Shown here piece after piece: positions 1 to 7,300 of a DNA stretch of 64,000 bases. A program made the translations under genes and the position numbers. The notes beneath the pieces are model-generated. The model did not search any database, was not told the origin of the DNA, and saw only the letters and a list, made by a program, of their open reading frames with translations. This stretch comes from an uncultured Kiritimatiellota bacterium (GTDB taxonomy: Bacteria > Verrucomicrobiota > Kiritimatiellia > RFP12 > DVOR01), in the NCBI GenBank assembly GCA_944391055.1, contig CALXSF010000008.1, positions 32,273-96,272 on the forward strand, given 5' to 3'. How positions within the stretch are numbered: position 1 is the stretch's first letter; each line of letters begins with the position of its first letter.

Positions 1-188
1 GCCGCCGAGTCGGCGTCATCGCACAACCATTCGATTCGCCTGCAAAGCTCCTCGTCGAACGGGCGATCTCCGTTCGCCTCGTCGCGCAGGCTGTTCACCT
101 CGGCCACCGCGTCGTCGAGTTCCAGGCGCACCCTGCCAAGGCGTTCCAGGATGCCCTCGAGCGCCTGCCGCTGCTCTTCGCGATTCAT
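1..188 (-). CDS. Partial CDS, charged helical protein of unknown function (3' end outside window)
   Basis: The reading frame runs off the left edge, so only the first 62 complete codons are visible (begins MNREEQRQALEGILERLG). A strong ribosome binding site (GGGAGGTG) precedes the ATG. The start overlaps the stop of the upstream RHH gene as ATGA, so it belongs to the same translationally coupled operon. The visible part is rich in Glu, Arg and Leu and looks helical or coiled-coil; I see no recognisable domain. The role is unknown, and the position suggests it works with, or is controlled by, the RHH proteins upstream. Confidence 0.6.
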   Translation of the reverse strand, partial: MNREEQRQALEGILERLGRVRLELDDAVAEVNSLRDEANGDRPFDEELCRRIEWLCDDADSA

Positions 189-565
189 CGCGCACCTCCC
201 TTCACCTGGGTCTCGGTCTCACCGTCCAACGCCGTCCGCACCAGGCGCCCGTCATCGGCCTCGTGTTCCAACGCCAACGCCAAAAGAAAAACGATCTCCG
301 CGTTTTGCGTCCGCCGCGTCCGTCCCGCCCGTTCCCGCAGCCGCGCCACCAACGAGGCCGGCAAACGCACCTGAACCACCACCGTCTCACCATCCGGAAG
401 CGCCCGGGAAAGCCGCGGCAAATCCAGCCACATCCCCTCTTGAATCAGCTCCGCCACCGTCGCCGAAGGCGACTGAAGCGTGATCCGCATCCGCTCCCGC
501 AACGCCCTCTCAAGCTCAGCGGGAAGCCGAAGCGAACAAAGATAGATGTCATTTTTCGTTTTCAT
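185..565 (-). CDS. Tandem ribbon-helix-helix (Arc/MetJ-type) DNA-binding protein
   Basis: A 126-aa protein. I chose the ATG at 565 because AAGGAT lies just upstream of it; an upstream in-frame ATG would make translation start inside an operator. Two RHH-like units are visible: a beta strand IYLCSLRLPAEL followed by two helices (about residues 7-45), and a second strand TVVVQVRLPASL followed by helices (about 61-100). The RLPAxL pattern is typical of Arc-family strands. A single chain with two units could act as a pseudodimer. Likely a transcriptional regulator of its own operon. It is the third gene of the RHH operon and couples by ATGA to the next gene. Palindromes at 581-596 and 619-634 lie directly upstream. 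The family call comes from pattern recognition. Confidence 0.6.
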   Translation of the reverse strand: MKTKNDIYLCSLRLPAELERALRERMRITLQSPSATVAELIQEGMWLDLPRLSRALPDGETVVVQVRLPASLVARLRERAGRTRRTQNAEIVFLLALALEHEADDGRLVRTALDGETETQVKGGAR

Positions 566-575
566 TTGGTTATCC

Positions 576-788
576 TTATCGGGTTGGTACCAACCCGGGA
601 CAAGGGAAAAGTTGCTCAGGGTTGGTACCAACCCGATCATTTAAAAAAGCGCGAATCCTGTCCCTCAACGCAGATTCCAAATCGTAACCATAACCGTTCT
701 CTTGAGCATAAACGCGAAGACGTGCGAATTCGTCGGCATTTAACATTACAGTTACAGAATCAATGTTACTCCTGATCATTTGTTCCAT
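576..788 (-). CDS. Small ribbon-helix-helix-like protein
   Basis: A 70-aa protein. The start at 788 is supported by AAAGGA eight bases upstream, and it overlaps the 3' end of the preceding RHH gene by 23 bases, indicating coupling. Residues about 9-50 fit an RHH fold: strand DSVTVMLNADEF, helix ARLRVYAQENG, helix LESALRDRIRAFL. The last 20 codons read through the operator palindrome at 619-634 and end in the one at 581-596, so the C-terminal residues (VGTNPE and LVPTR) are dictated by operator sequence rather than by a fold. Probably a DNA-binding co-regulator or antitoxin-like protein; no toxin gene is evident next to it. Confidence 0.5.
   Translation of the reverse strand: MEQMIRSNIDSVTVMLNADEFARLRVYAQENGYGYDLESALRDRIRAFLNDRVGTNPEQLFPCPGLVPTR
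581..596. promoter_or_regulatory. Perfect 16-bp operator-like palindrome, copy 1
   Basis: GGGTTGGTACCAACCC is a perfect inverted repeat just upstream of the tandem-RHH gene starting at 565. Together with copies at 619-634 and 978-993 it forms a family found only in this operon, so it is the likely binding site of one of the RHH proteins. Confidence 0.6.
619..634. promoter_or_regulatory. Perfect 16-bp operator-like palindrome, copy 2
   Basis: Identical to copy 1 (GGGTTGGTACCAACCC) and 38 bp away start to start, which is 3.6 helical turns. The pair lies inside the coding tail of the second RHH gene and upstream of the third. Confidence 0.6.
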
Positions 789-945
789 TTTCGTATTCCT
801 TTCTTGCACTCGGCAACAACGTTCGAATCAAATCCGTAACAGTAATTCCACGCTTTTGCGCTTCTTCAAGAAGTTCCTCCTTTTCCCATTCAAAAAGGTT
901 GACCTTTACCTGTCTTTTTCGTTCATCCGGGGAATTAGGTGCCAT
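766..945 (-). CDS. Small ribbon-helix-helix protein, first gene of the RHH operon
   Basis: A 59-aa protein. Three in-frame ATGs exist; the one at 945 has GAAGGA at ideal spacing. The sequence reads as a classical RHH monomer: strand RQVKVNLFEW, helix EKEELLEEAQKRG, then TVTDLIRTLL. It is the first gene behind the promoter at 967-996, which carries a palindrome between its -35 and -10 elements, as expected for autorepression. Such proteins normally bind palindromes as dimers of dimers. The target assignment is inferred from position only. Confidence 0.6.
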   Translation of the reverse strand: MAPNSPDERKRQVKVNLFEWEKEELLEEAQKRGITVTDLIRTLLPSARKEYENGTNDQE

Positions 946-966
946 AATCATCCTTCTTTTGGGGAA

Positions 967-996
967 AGAATAGCACACGGTTGGTACCTACCGCAA
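967..996 (-). promoter_or_regulatory. Promoter of the RHH operon
   Basis: On the minus strand an extended -10 (TGC then TATTCT, hexamer 967-972) is preceded at 18 bp by TTGCGG (991-996) as a -35. The predicted transcript starts near 960, 15 bases before the ATG at 945. The operator at 978-993 lies within it. Confidence 0.5.
978..993. promoter_or_regulatory. Operator-like palindrome, copy 3 (divergent promoter region)
   Basis: CGGTTGGTACCTACCG shares the GGTTGGTACC core and is palindromic except for one base pair. It lies between the RHH operon (start 945, minus) and the membrane-protein gene (start 1071, plus). It overlaps the spacer and the -35 element of the minus-strand promoter, so a bound repressor would block that promoter and perhaps the divergent one. 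Confidence 0.6.
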
Positions 997-1010
997 GAAA
1001 AATCTTTCAC

Positions 1011-1016
1011 TATGAT
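1011..1016 (+). promoter_or_regulatory. Possible -10 of the gene at 1071
   Basis: TATGAT matches a -10 hexamer; no convincing -35 is seen, and the region where it would lie is covered by the operator at 978-993. This suggests shared control of both divergent units. Confidence 0.3.
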
Positions 1017-1070
1017 AGAATTGTTGTAGTTTGGTGAATAATTCTCAATTTGGTTAACACGAGGAAATCC

Positions 1071-2099
1071 ATGCGCATCTTTTCCCCAATAAAGCGTCCA
1101 CCAGCCGGAAAAGTTTTTTTCACAATTAACAAAATAAAAGAAGATGAACTAGAGAACTATTACATTGTTCTTGGCCCTTTCACTCCCGCCCTCTTTCGTA
1201 TCTTTGAGCAACTTAAAAGCGCGCAAAGGCCCCACATCTCCACACTGCGCCACATGCTCTTCCAAGCCATAATGCAGTACCCCAAAGACCATTGTGCCAT
1301 CCTGAAAGAATGGATGCCAACACAAATGCTCCTTTACGACGCCCCTCTCACAATAATAGACCCAACAACCATGAAAGAGCATAAACTGCTCCCATTTTCC
1401 CGAAGTCTGCGTAAGATCGGAAAAGAAGCCGTCATCTCAATCGACACATTTCCCGCAACAACCCTCGCCTACACTCCTTGCCCATTCACCTCCCTTTCCA
1501 CATTTGAGCAAGAAGAACTTCTCCAAAAGTTCTTTCGCGATTACGCCACCATTCCTTTGAAATTGAAACAACAACGCGCGAAAACGTGGAAAGATGGTGC
1601 TTTCCTGTACCCTTTACCCAACGGAAAACACCTTTTTCTTTACCCTAATAGTAAAGCGATCTTTCTTTACAAAAAGCAAGCCTTCGTCGGAGAAGAAGCT
1701 CTTGTAAAAGGATTACTAAATGCATCCTCCGACGCAAACAAACGAACATGGCAAACAAGCTGTGGATTATTGGGCGCAATGCTTTTTTCGATGCTCATTA
1801 CCCCATCCTATGAATCACACTACCTCGTGAGATTGATCATCTCAGCCTTGTCAGTTCTCTTTTGCGTTTCCGCCATTCTTGGAGTGAAAGAGCTTATCAC
1901 ACGCCTCTTTCCCGACCACCGACCACGCTGCTTTCAGCTTTTAGCCATCCTTCAGGGCAAAAAAGACACACTCTACCATTATGACGTTTACCCCTCGCCA
2001 CTTGCCACCATAACACTCTTCCTCATCGAGCACCTCCTCATCATTAGCCTAGTTTTCATTCCCCTTGTGGCCATTTTCATTACACCACACCTGCTTTAA
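1071..2099 (+). CDS. Hypothetical membrane-anchored protein
   Basis: A 342-aa protein that I do not recognise. The ATG at 1071 has GAGGA five bases upstream; a TTG further upstream is less likely. The first ~220 residues look soluble. Two hydrophobic stretches (about residues 225-275, including LIISALSVLFCVSAILGV) and a third at the very C-terminus (LLIISLVFIPLVAIFI) indicate three or more membrane spans. The base composition is much more AT-rich than the core genes, suggesting horizontal transfer. It is transcribed away from the RHH operon across a shared operator, so it may be the effector whose expression the RHH proteins control. No catalytic motif is visible. Confidence 0.6.
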   Translation: MRIFSPIKRPPAGKVFFTINKIKEDELENYYIVLGPFTPALFRIFEQLKSAQRPHISTLRHMLFQAIMQYPKDHCAILKEWMPTQMLLYDAPLTIIDPTTMKEHKLLPFSRSLRKIGKEAVISIDTFPATTLAYTPCPFTSLSTFEQEELLQKFFRDYATIPLKLKQQRAKTWKDGAFLYPLPNGKHLFLYPNSKAIFLYKKQAFVGEEALVKGLLNASSDANKRTWQTSCGLLGAMLFSMLITPSYESHYLVRLIISALSVLFCVSAILGVKELITRLFPDHRPRCFQLLAILQGKKDTLYHYDVYPSPLATITLFLIEHLLIISLVFIPLVAIFITPHLL

Positions 2100-2102
2100 A
2101 AT

Positions 2103-2417
2103 TGGGCTTCTTTTCTAAACGCAAGCATCCCCACATCACCCTCACACGGCGCCGGGCGCGTCATCCATCCCTACCGCCTCGGCGCGAACCCCCGCACCGG
2201 GCGCCTCCTCCTGCGCGCCTGGGAGGAAAGCCGCGACGGTCGGCCCACCGGCGGCTTCCGCACCTACGCCGTCGCCAAGATCGGGGTGCCCGCCCCCATC
2301 CCGGGCCGCGGGCCCATCGCCCTCTCGCCTCAGGCCCACGCCCCCGACAAAACCATCCCCGCCCCCATCGCCCAACGTACCCCGCCCAGCGCGCAAACGC
2401 ATGAACGCAAGGACTAA
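2103..2417 (+). pseudogene. Start-less ORF remnant, GC-rich
   Basis: A 104-codon open frame entered directly after a stop codon, with no ATG/GTG/TTG in the part that looks like protein. From about 2155 it reads as believable protein (VIHPYRLGANPRTGRLLLR, then a WEE and TYAVAKI stretch), in the style of WYL-like or other small beta-rich ligand domains. The surroundings are AT-rich and this piece is very GC-rich, so it looks like a broken 3' piece of a gene captured at a recombination junction. Other frames here are also open but give only Arg/Pro-rich strings. The stop lies three bases before the next ATG at 2420. Confidence 0.35.
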
Positions 2418-2419
2418 CC

Positions 2420-2779
2420 ATGATCACATCACGAAATCCCTCCGTGACCGTTCAATTCACTGTTTATCCCCTGATACCAAGCGAGGATTTCAACGTCTCA
2501 GAGTTTGGGCAGGCACTGTTTTCCAAAGAGGAAACGATCTCACTGAAAAATGCCGCGACTGTATTGTCACTTTCCCAATATCTTTCTGCCCGAATGGGCG
2601 ACTTGGTTAGGTCTGAACCAGAGTTGGCCAATCTTTCCCATTCTTCCATAGCGCCGGTGACATACAACGCCGCGCCCGGCCATGAACGTGACTTTCTCTC
2701 CTGCTCGGGACTGCAGCCCTTGCGGAACGCCGACGGCGACGAATTCGTCATGCGCGTCCGCGTCTTGTCCGTCCAATGA
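2420..2779 (+). CDS. Hypothetical small protein
   Basis: A 119-aa protein not recognised by family. AAGGA lies seven bases before the ATG, inside the end of the preceding remnant. Codon usage is mixed: the first ~75 codons are only moderately GC-rich, the last ~30 strongly so, which hints at a chimeric or imported gene. There are no membrane spans or obvious motifs. A 10-bp stem-loop starts two bases after the stop. Confidence 0.45.
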   Translation: MITSRNPSVTVQFTVYPLIPSEDFNVSEFGQALFSKEETISLKNAATVLSLSQYLSARMGDLVRSEPELANLSHSSIAPVTYNAAPGHERDFLSCSGLQPLRNADGDEFVMRVRVLSVQ

Positions 2780-2781
2780 AG

Positions 2782-2809
2782 CCGTGGCCCGCCGTCCATC
2801 GGGCCACGG
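2782..2809 (+). other. Perfect 10-bp stem-loop after the gene at 2420
   Basis: CCGTGGCCCG and CGGGCCACGG flank an 8-base loop. No T-run follows, so it is not a classical intrinsic terminator; it may protect the 3' end of the mRNA or be a recombination site. Confidence 0.35.
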
Positions 2810-3082
2810 GTGCGGGGAGCGTTCCCCTTATAAGGGCGAACCCCTTGGAAGAAGCGCGGCTTACACCTGCGCCCCAGGCTAGGCATACAACCGGCCCGGG
2901 GCCGCACAAATGAACCTTGCTAGGCATCATGCCCAACGTCCCCGTCCCAAACGCCCTCAGCCAAATTGCCGAAGTGCATGCCTGAAATGCCAAATCCGGA
3001 AGCCTCTTCGTCAACAGCGCCCCCTAGTTCTACCCGCAAGCAAAATCTATCTTTCAACATGACAGAATGTAATGTGCCAATG

Positions 3083-3091
3083 TGGTATACT
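3083..3091 (+). promoter_or_regulatory. Extended -10 promoter of the protease gene
   Basis: TGG followed by TATACT (3086-3091) is a good extended -10. The predicted start near 3098 gives a leader of about 50 bases to the ATG at 3149. Confidence 0.45.
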
Positions 3092-3148
3092 TTGGCTAAA
3101 AGAAAGTTGAATTCGTTGCCTTAAGTGAGCCCGTCAAGAGAGGTAGTC

Positions 3149-3994
3149 ATGCCAATCAATCTTTTTGACCTTGCGAGGGAAAAGCTCGCGCAATTCACGC
3201 CCAAGATTGAACAATCCTTTAATGCGGATTTGATGTGGTTCAAGGGCCCTATCGATGGGGTTGCCGTAAATCGATTCATTAACGCCACCCAAGGGCTAAG
3301 AACACAGCCTCACTCTGAAAACGCGAAAAAGGATACGCTCGCCCTCGTGCTTACAACAGAGGGTGGCGTCGTCACGGATGCGGAGCGCATCATCCGTTTT
3401 GTGCGGGCGCGCTATACGACCCTCAAAATTATTGTGCTGAACCATGCCATGTCAGCCGGAACCATCATGGCAATGGCGGCAGATGAAATTTACATGACAG
3501 AGATTTCGGCGCTTGGTCCAATCGATCCGCAAGTTCCCGTCGACGGCAAGCTCGTTCCCGCGCTTGGCATCCTCGACAAATACAACCAGATTGTCAGAGA
3601 AACCAGCCCTACAAAAACGAACCCAAATCCTCGGGGCGTCTCTCCTGCGGAAATTGACCTTATTCGGCGCTACGGGGGACTTGGAACATTTTCTCTGTTT
3701 GAACAGGCGGCAGAACTCTCCAAGGAGCTTGCCCGAACATGGCTTGAAACCTATCAACTTCTTCCCCAAAAGGATTGTGCCAAAGAGATTGTCAACAAGC
3801 TTTGCGATAACAATCTTTGGCATACACATGGACGGCCACTAACTCCGGATGTGTTGCGAAAAGATCTTGGCATTCCTATCAAGGATATCCCAAGCGACAT
3901 CCTGGGGCACTTGGTCGACTATCATCTTCTCCTACTTGAGGTCGGTGAGCGTTACAACTTGTCTCACCTTCTTCATACACGGTACTTTTTCTAA
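3149..3994 (+). CDS. ClpP/SppA-fold serine protease-like protein (SDH family)
   Basis: A 281-aa protein. The ATG at 3149 is preceded by GAGAGG. It has the crotonase/ClpP-fold signature of SppA-like proteases: an oxyanion-type EGG (71-73) after strand LALVLTT, and MSAGTIMAMAADEI with Ser102 as likely nucleophile, followed by SALGPIDPQ (about 120-128). The C-terminal half is helical with His residues that could complete a Ser-Asp-His set. There is no clear signal peptide or membrane anchor, unlike classical SppA, so it probably acts in the cytoplasm or at the membrane surface. It is transcribed with the 72-aa gene at 4018. GC content is lower than the core genome, consistent with accessory cargo. 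The substrate is unknown. Confidence 0.65.
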   Translation: MPINLFDLAREKLAQFTPKIEQSFNADLMWFKGPIDGVAVNRFINATQGLRTQPHSENAKKDTLALVLTTEGGVVTDAERIIRFVRARYTTLKIIVLNHAMSAGTIMAMAADEIYMTEISALGPIDPQVPVDGKLVPALGILDKYNQIVRETSPTKTNPNPRGVSPAEIDLIRRYGGLGTFSLFEQAAELSKELARTWLETYQLLPQKDCAKEIVNKLCDNNLWHTHGRPLTPDVLRKDLGIPIKDIPSDILGHLVDYHLLLLEVGERYNLSHLLHTRYFF

Positions 3995-4017
3995 GGTTGA
4001 ATTGAAAGGAGCCCACC

Positions 4018-4236
4018 ATGAGAAACATCCGTTCCGCTCGTGAGAAGCTAGGAAATACCTTGGATGAGGCTTGTAGGCGTTACGTCCCGCCTAGGCTCCC
4101 TCCTTATCAAACTCCGAAAGAACCTACGCTTGAAGAGATCAATAGGCGTCTCAATCGAGAGCAAGCCTTTGAGCAACTCCTCAAAGGGAAGCGTTCTAAT
4201 CTTGTAGACACCTATTTCCCCGTCTATCACGCGTGA
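4018..4236 (+). CDS. Small hypothetical protein paired with the SppA-like protease
   Basis: A 72-aa charged protein with a strong AAAGGAG site before the ATG, 23 bases after the protease stop and before a shared terminator, so the two form a two-gene operon. It has a Pro-rich centre (PPRLPPYQTPKEP) and an amphipathic helix (LEEINRRLNREQAFEQLL). It could be an adaptor, substrate or inhibitor of the protease; no family is recognised. Confidence 0.55.
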   Translation: MRNIRSAREKLGNTLDEACRRYVPPRLPPYQTPKEPTLEEINRRLNREQAFEQLLKGKRSNLVDTYFPVYHA

Positions 4237-4290
4237 CATAGAGAACGAGAAATGCCCCTCGGACAAGTCGGGCGTTATATTTCTCTCCCG

Positions 4291-4318
4291 GCCCCGCCCA
4301 CGGCGGGGCTTTGGTTTT
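4291..4318 (+). terminator. Intrinsic terminator of the protease operon
   Basis: GCCCCGCC and GGCGGGGC pair around a 3-base loop, followed by TTTGGTTTT on the plus strand. It ends the two-gene unit before the convergent phage gene. Confidence 0.6.
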
Positions 4319-4337
4319 CCGTGCCGCCTCCGCCTCC

Positions 4338-7300
4338 TCACCTGCCGTTCACCCAGCGCGCCGCCCTCATCCGCTCCTCCGGGTCCCGGATGCCCTCCAC
4401 CACCTCCAGCGCCCGCCCCTTCGGCCCCAGCGCACGGTCGAACCACGCGCGCCGCACAGTGTCCTGCATGTAGCCCACGGCGTCGGGGTCCTTCCACACC
4501 TCGTCCCCCGTCGGCTCGCCGCGCAGCATCCGCTCCGCGGCCTCGCGCCCGACCAGGCGCGAGGCCGCCCGCCCCTGCTCCGAGAGCGCGGCGTGCTGCA
4601 GCGCCGTCTGCCGCAGGCCCTCCGTGTCGAACGACCCCAGGCGCATCAGCGCGGGCCCCACCAAGGGCAGCCCGAACAACGCCCGCAGCGCCCGCATGTC
4701 CTCCGGCGCCTCCCCCTCCGCCGTGCGCCGCAGGCGGAGGGCCCCCACCAGCGGGGAGGCGTTCCAAAGCTCGCGCGCCACGCTCTTGGCCAGGAACCTC
4801 GGCGCCTTCCAGCGCGCCTTCATCTCGTCCTCGTCGTACATCGTCGCCTGCCGGTAGCTCTGCCACACGTTCGCGCCGAAAAGGTAGGGCCCCGCCCATG
4901 CCCCGAGGAAGGCGAGCGCCGAGCCCTGCCCCGACGGGTCGAAGAGCGCCTGGTCCCCCAACGCCCGCGCCACGTCCGCCCAATTCCGCGCCGGGCTCGG
5001 CGAGGCCAGCCCCAGCTGGTTCCACAGGGCGAGCGTCGCCATGTCCGCAATCCGCGCCTCGTCCGGGATGGGGATCTTCAACGAGAAGGTCGCCGTCCCC
5101 GCCGCGTTCATCCACAGCGGCACCACGCGGAAGTTCTCCTGGACGTAAGGGCTCACGTTCCGCAGCGCCGCCTGCTGCCACAGGAGCGCCCGATACAGCT
5201 CGCCCGCCGCCGACCCGTTGGCCATCGCCTCCCGCGCCTCCTCCTCGTCCCCGTCGAAGAAGGCCCACAGCGCCGCGCTCGTCAGCGCCCCGCCGCTCAG
5301 CAGCAGCGAGACCAGCCGCGGCGCCATGGCGTGGGCGATCATCTTCCCCGTCCAATCCCCCGGCGCCTCCCTCGCCGCCCTCGCCGTCCGCAGCAGCCCC
5401 TCCTTGCGCGCGTTCCAGAACGGGCTCGCGAACATCTCCACCAGGTTCGCCGCCATCCCCTTCGCCGAGAAGTCGGGGTCCCCCGCCCGGTCCGCGGCCT
5501 TCAGCGCGATCGCCTTCCGGCCCCGCGCGTCATAGCCCCGCGCCCCCGCCGCTTGGTCGTGCAGGAAGCAATACCCCGCCAACTTCACCGTCATGCTCTC
5601 CAGCTCGTTGATGTAGCCCGCCGTCTCCCAATAGGCCGTCAGCGGCCTCGCCGCCAGGCGCCCCGCCGCCCTCGCCAACGCCTTGGGTGAGCGCAGCGCC
5701 TCCCGCGCGCGCTCGCCGAGGGTCTCGCGCTCGTACCGCAGGCGATACCTGTCGAAGAGCCGCCCCAGGTCGGAGGTCTGGTAATCGTCCCGCCGCGTCT
5801 GGTTCATCGTCAGCAGCACCCCGTCCTCCAGCGCGTGCCGCGCCATCGTCGCGCAATACTCCAGCTCGCGCGCCTTCGCCTCATTGCCCGCCGCGCGGGC
5901 GCGTGCCGCCGCCTCCAGCGTCCCCTCGAAGTCCATGTTCTGGATGATCCGCGCGATCTTGTTCCCGAAGCTCGTCCAATACTCCACCGTGCCCCGGCCG
6001 AAGATCAGCCGACCCACCGGGTTCTCCCCGATCGCGCGCATCACGTGCGGCGGGATGGCCTGCGCCGCCAGCGTCGCCCACGCGCCCGCGTCCGCGAGCC
6101 CCTTCACGGCCTTCAGCGGCCCCACGCCCGGGATGAGCGCGCCCACGTTCAGCGCCGTCAGCCAATACAACGGGCTGCGCCGCAGCCCCTTGATGTTCTG
6201 CGACAGGCTGTTCAGGTCGCGCGGCAGCGCCGTCAGCGCGAACGTCGGCGCGTTGGTCGTGTAGCTTGCGTTCAGGAAGCGCGTCAGCCTCGTCAGCATC
6301 GGGACCGTCAGCGAGGACGCGTTGAAGGCGTCCGCCACCGGCCGCGGCACCCGCACCGCCCGTCGCGCCCCGCCCTCCATGAACTCCAGCGTCCCGAAGC
6401 GCCGGTTCTCCACCCGCCGATCCCCCGGCCCCAGCACCTTGAAGCCCGGGTACGCGTGCCCCTCCAGCGCGTGCGCCAGGCGCATCACCGCCGCGTTCTT
6501 GTTGGCCGCCTCCAGGATCTCCACCGCCGTCTGCGCCGTCGCGGAGACCGGGTCCTTCGTCGGCCGGAAGCTTCCCTCCAGCCGATGCACCGCCCAGCCC
6601 ACGCCGCTGCGCCCCCCGCCCGCCGTCAGCCCGCGCACCTCCTGCAGCGCGACGTCCAGCGGGTCCTCCTGCCCCGGGCGCTCCCGCGCGAAGAGCGCCT
6701 TCTGCCCCAGCCAGCGCTCCACCTCCTCCGGGTCCTGGCCGTGGCGCATCGTGATGTAATGCTTGTTCCGCTCCATCATCGCGATCGTCTTCTCGCCCAG
6801 CATCGCCCGCACGTCCGCGTTGTTGATCACGTGCTGCTCGTAGAGCGCGCGGAAGACGTTGGCCAGGCGCCGGATGTCCCTCATCCGCGCCAACCCCTTC
6901 GTCCGCGCCATCTCGTTCAGCAGCCCCCGCGCCCGCGGCGGGTCGATGCCATAGGCCGTCGCCCGCCCCCCGAGCTCGATCACGCGCTGCAGATGCAGAT
7001 ACAGCGCCAGCTCCCGCATCCCCACCCCCAGCCGCTCCGACGCCCGGAACACCTTCCCGTGCAGGTCCGCCAGGAAGAGCTTGCTCGTCCCGTATTGGTG
7101 CGTGTAGAGATTCTTCCGGAAACGGATGTCCAGCAGCTCCTCGTCCAGCTCCGCCACGCGCGCGTCGTGGTCCTCCCGCGTGATGTTCCCCGCCCGCAGA
7201 TCCGCCGCCAGGCGCCGCCGCACCGCCTCCTGGGAGCGCTCCGCCACCATCACCATCGGCGCGTGCCGGTCCAGCCACGTCCGCGCCGCCTCCATCCTTC

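Larger units (their letters stand above)
2780..3148. other. Intergenic, no gene seen
   Basis: It holds a strong stem-loop (2782-2809), the short palindrome CCCTTATAAGGG near 2824, several GC-rich inverted repeats, and the promoter of the protease gene at its right end. Open frames on both strands here have poor codon structure and no ribosome binding sites. Confidence 0.4.

Noticed and set aside
185..945. Classical toxin-antitoxin module
   Set aside because: RHH proteins are common antitoxins, but no toxin-like gene (PIN, RelE/ParE, MazF) is seen next to them in the window.
2142..2427. Minus-strand frames opposite the 2103 remnant
   Set aside because: Gly/Arg-rich strings without ribosome sites; the plus-strand third frame gives a better protein stretch.
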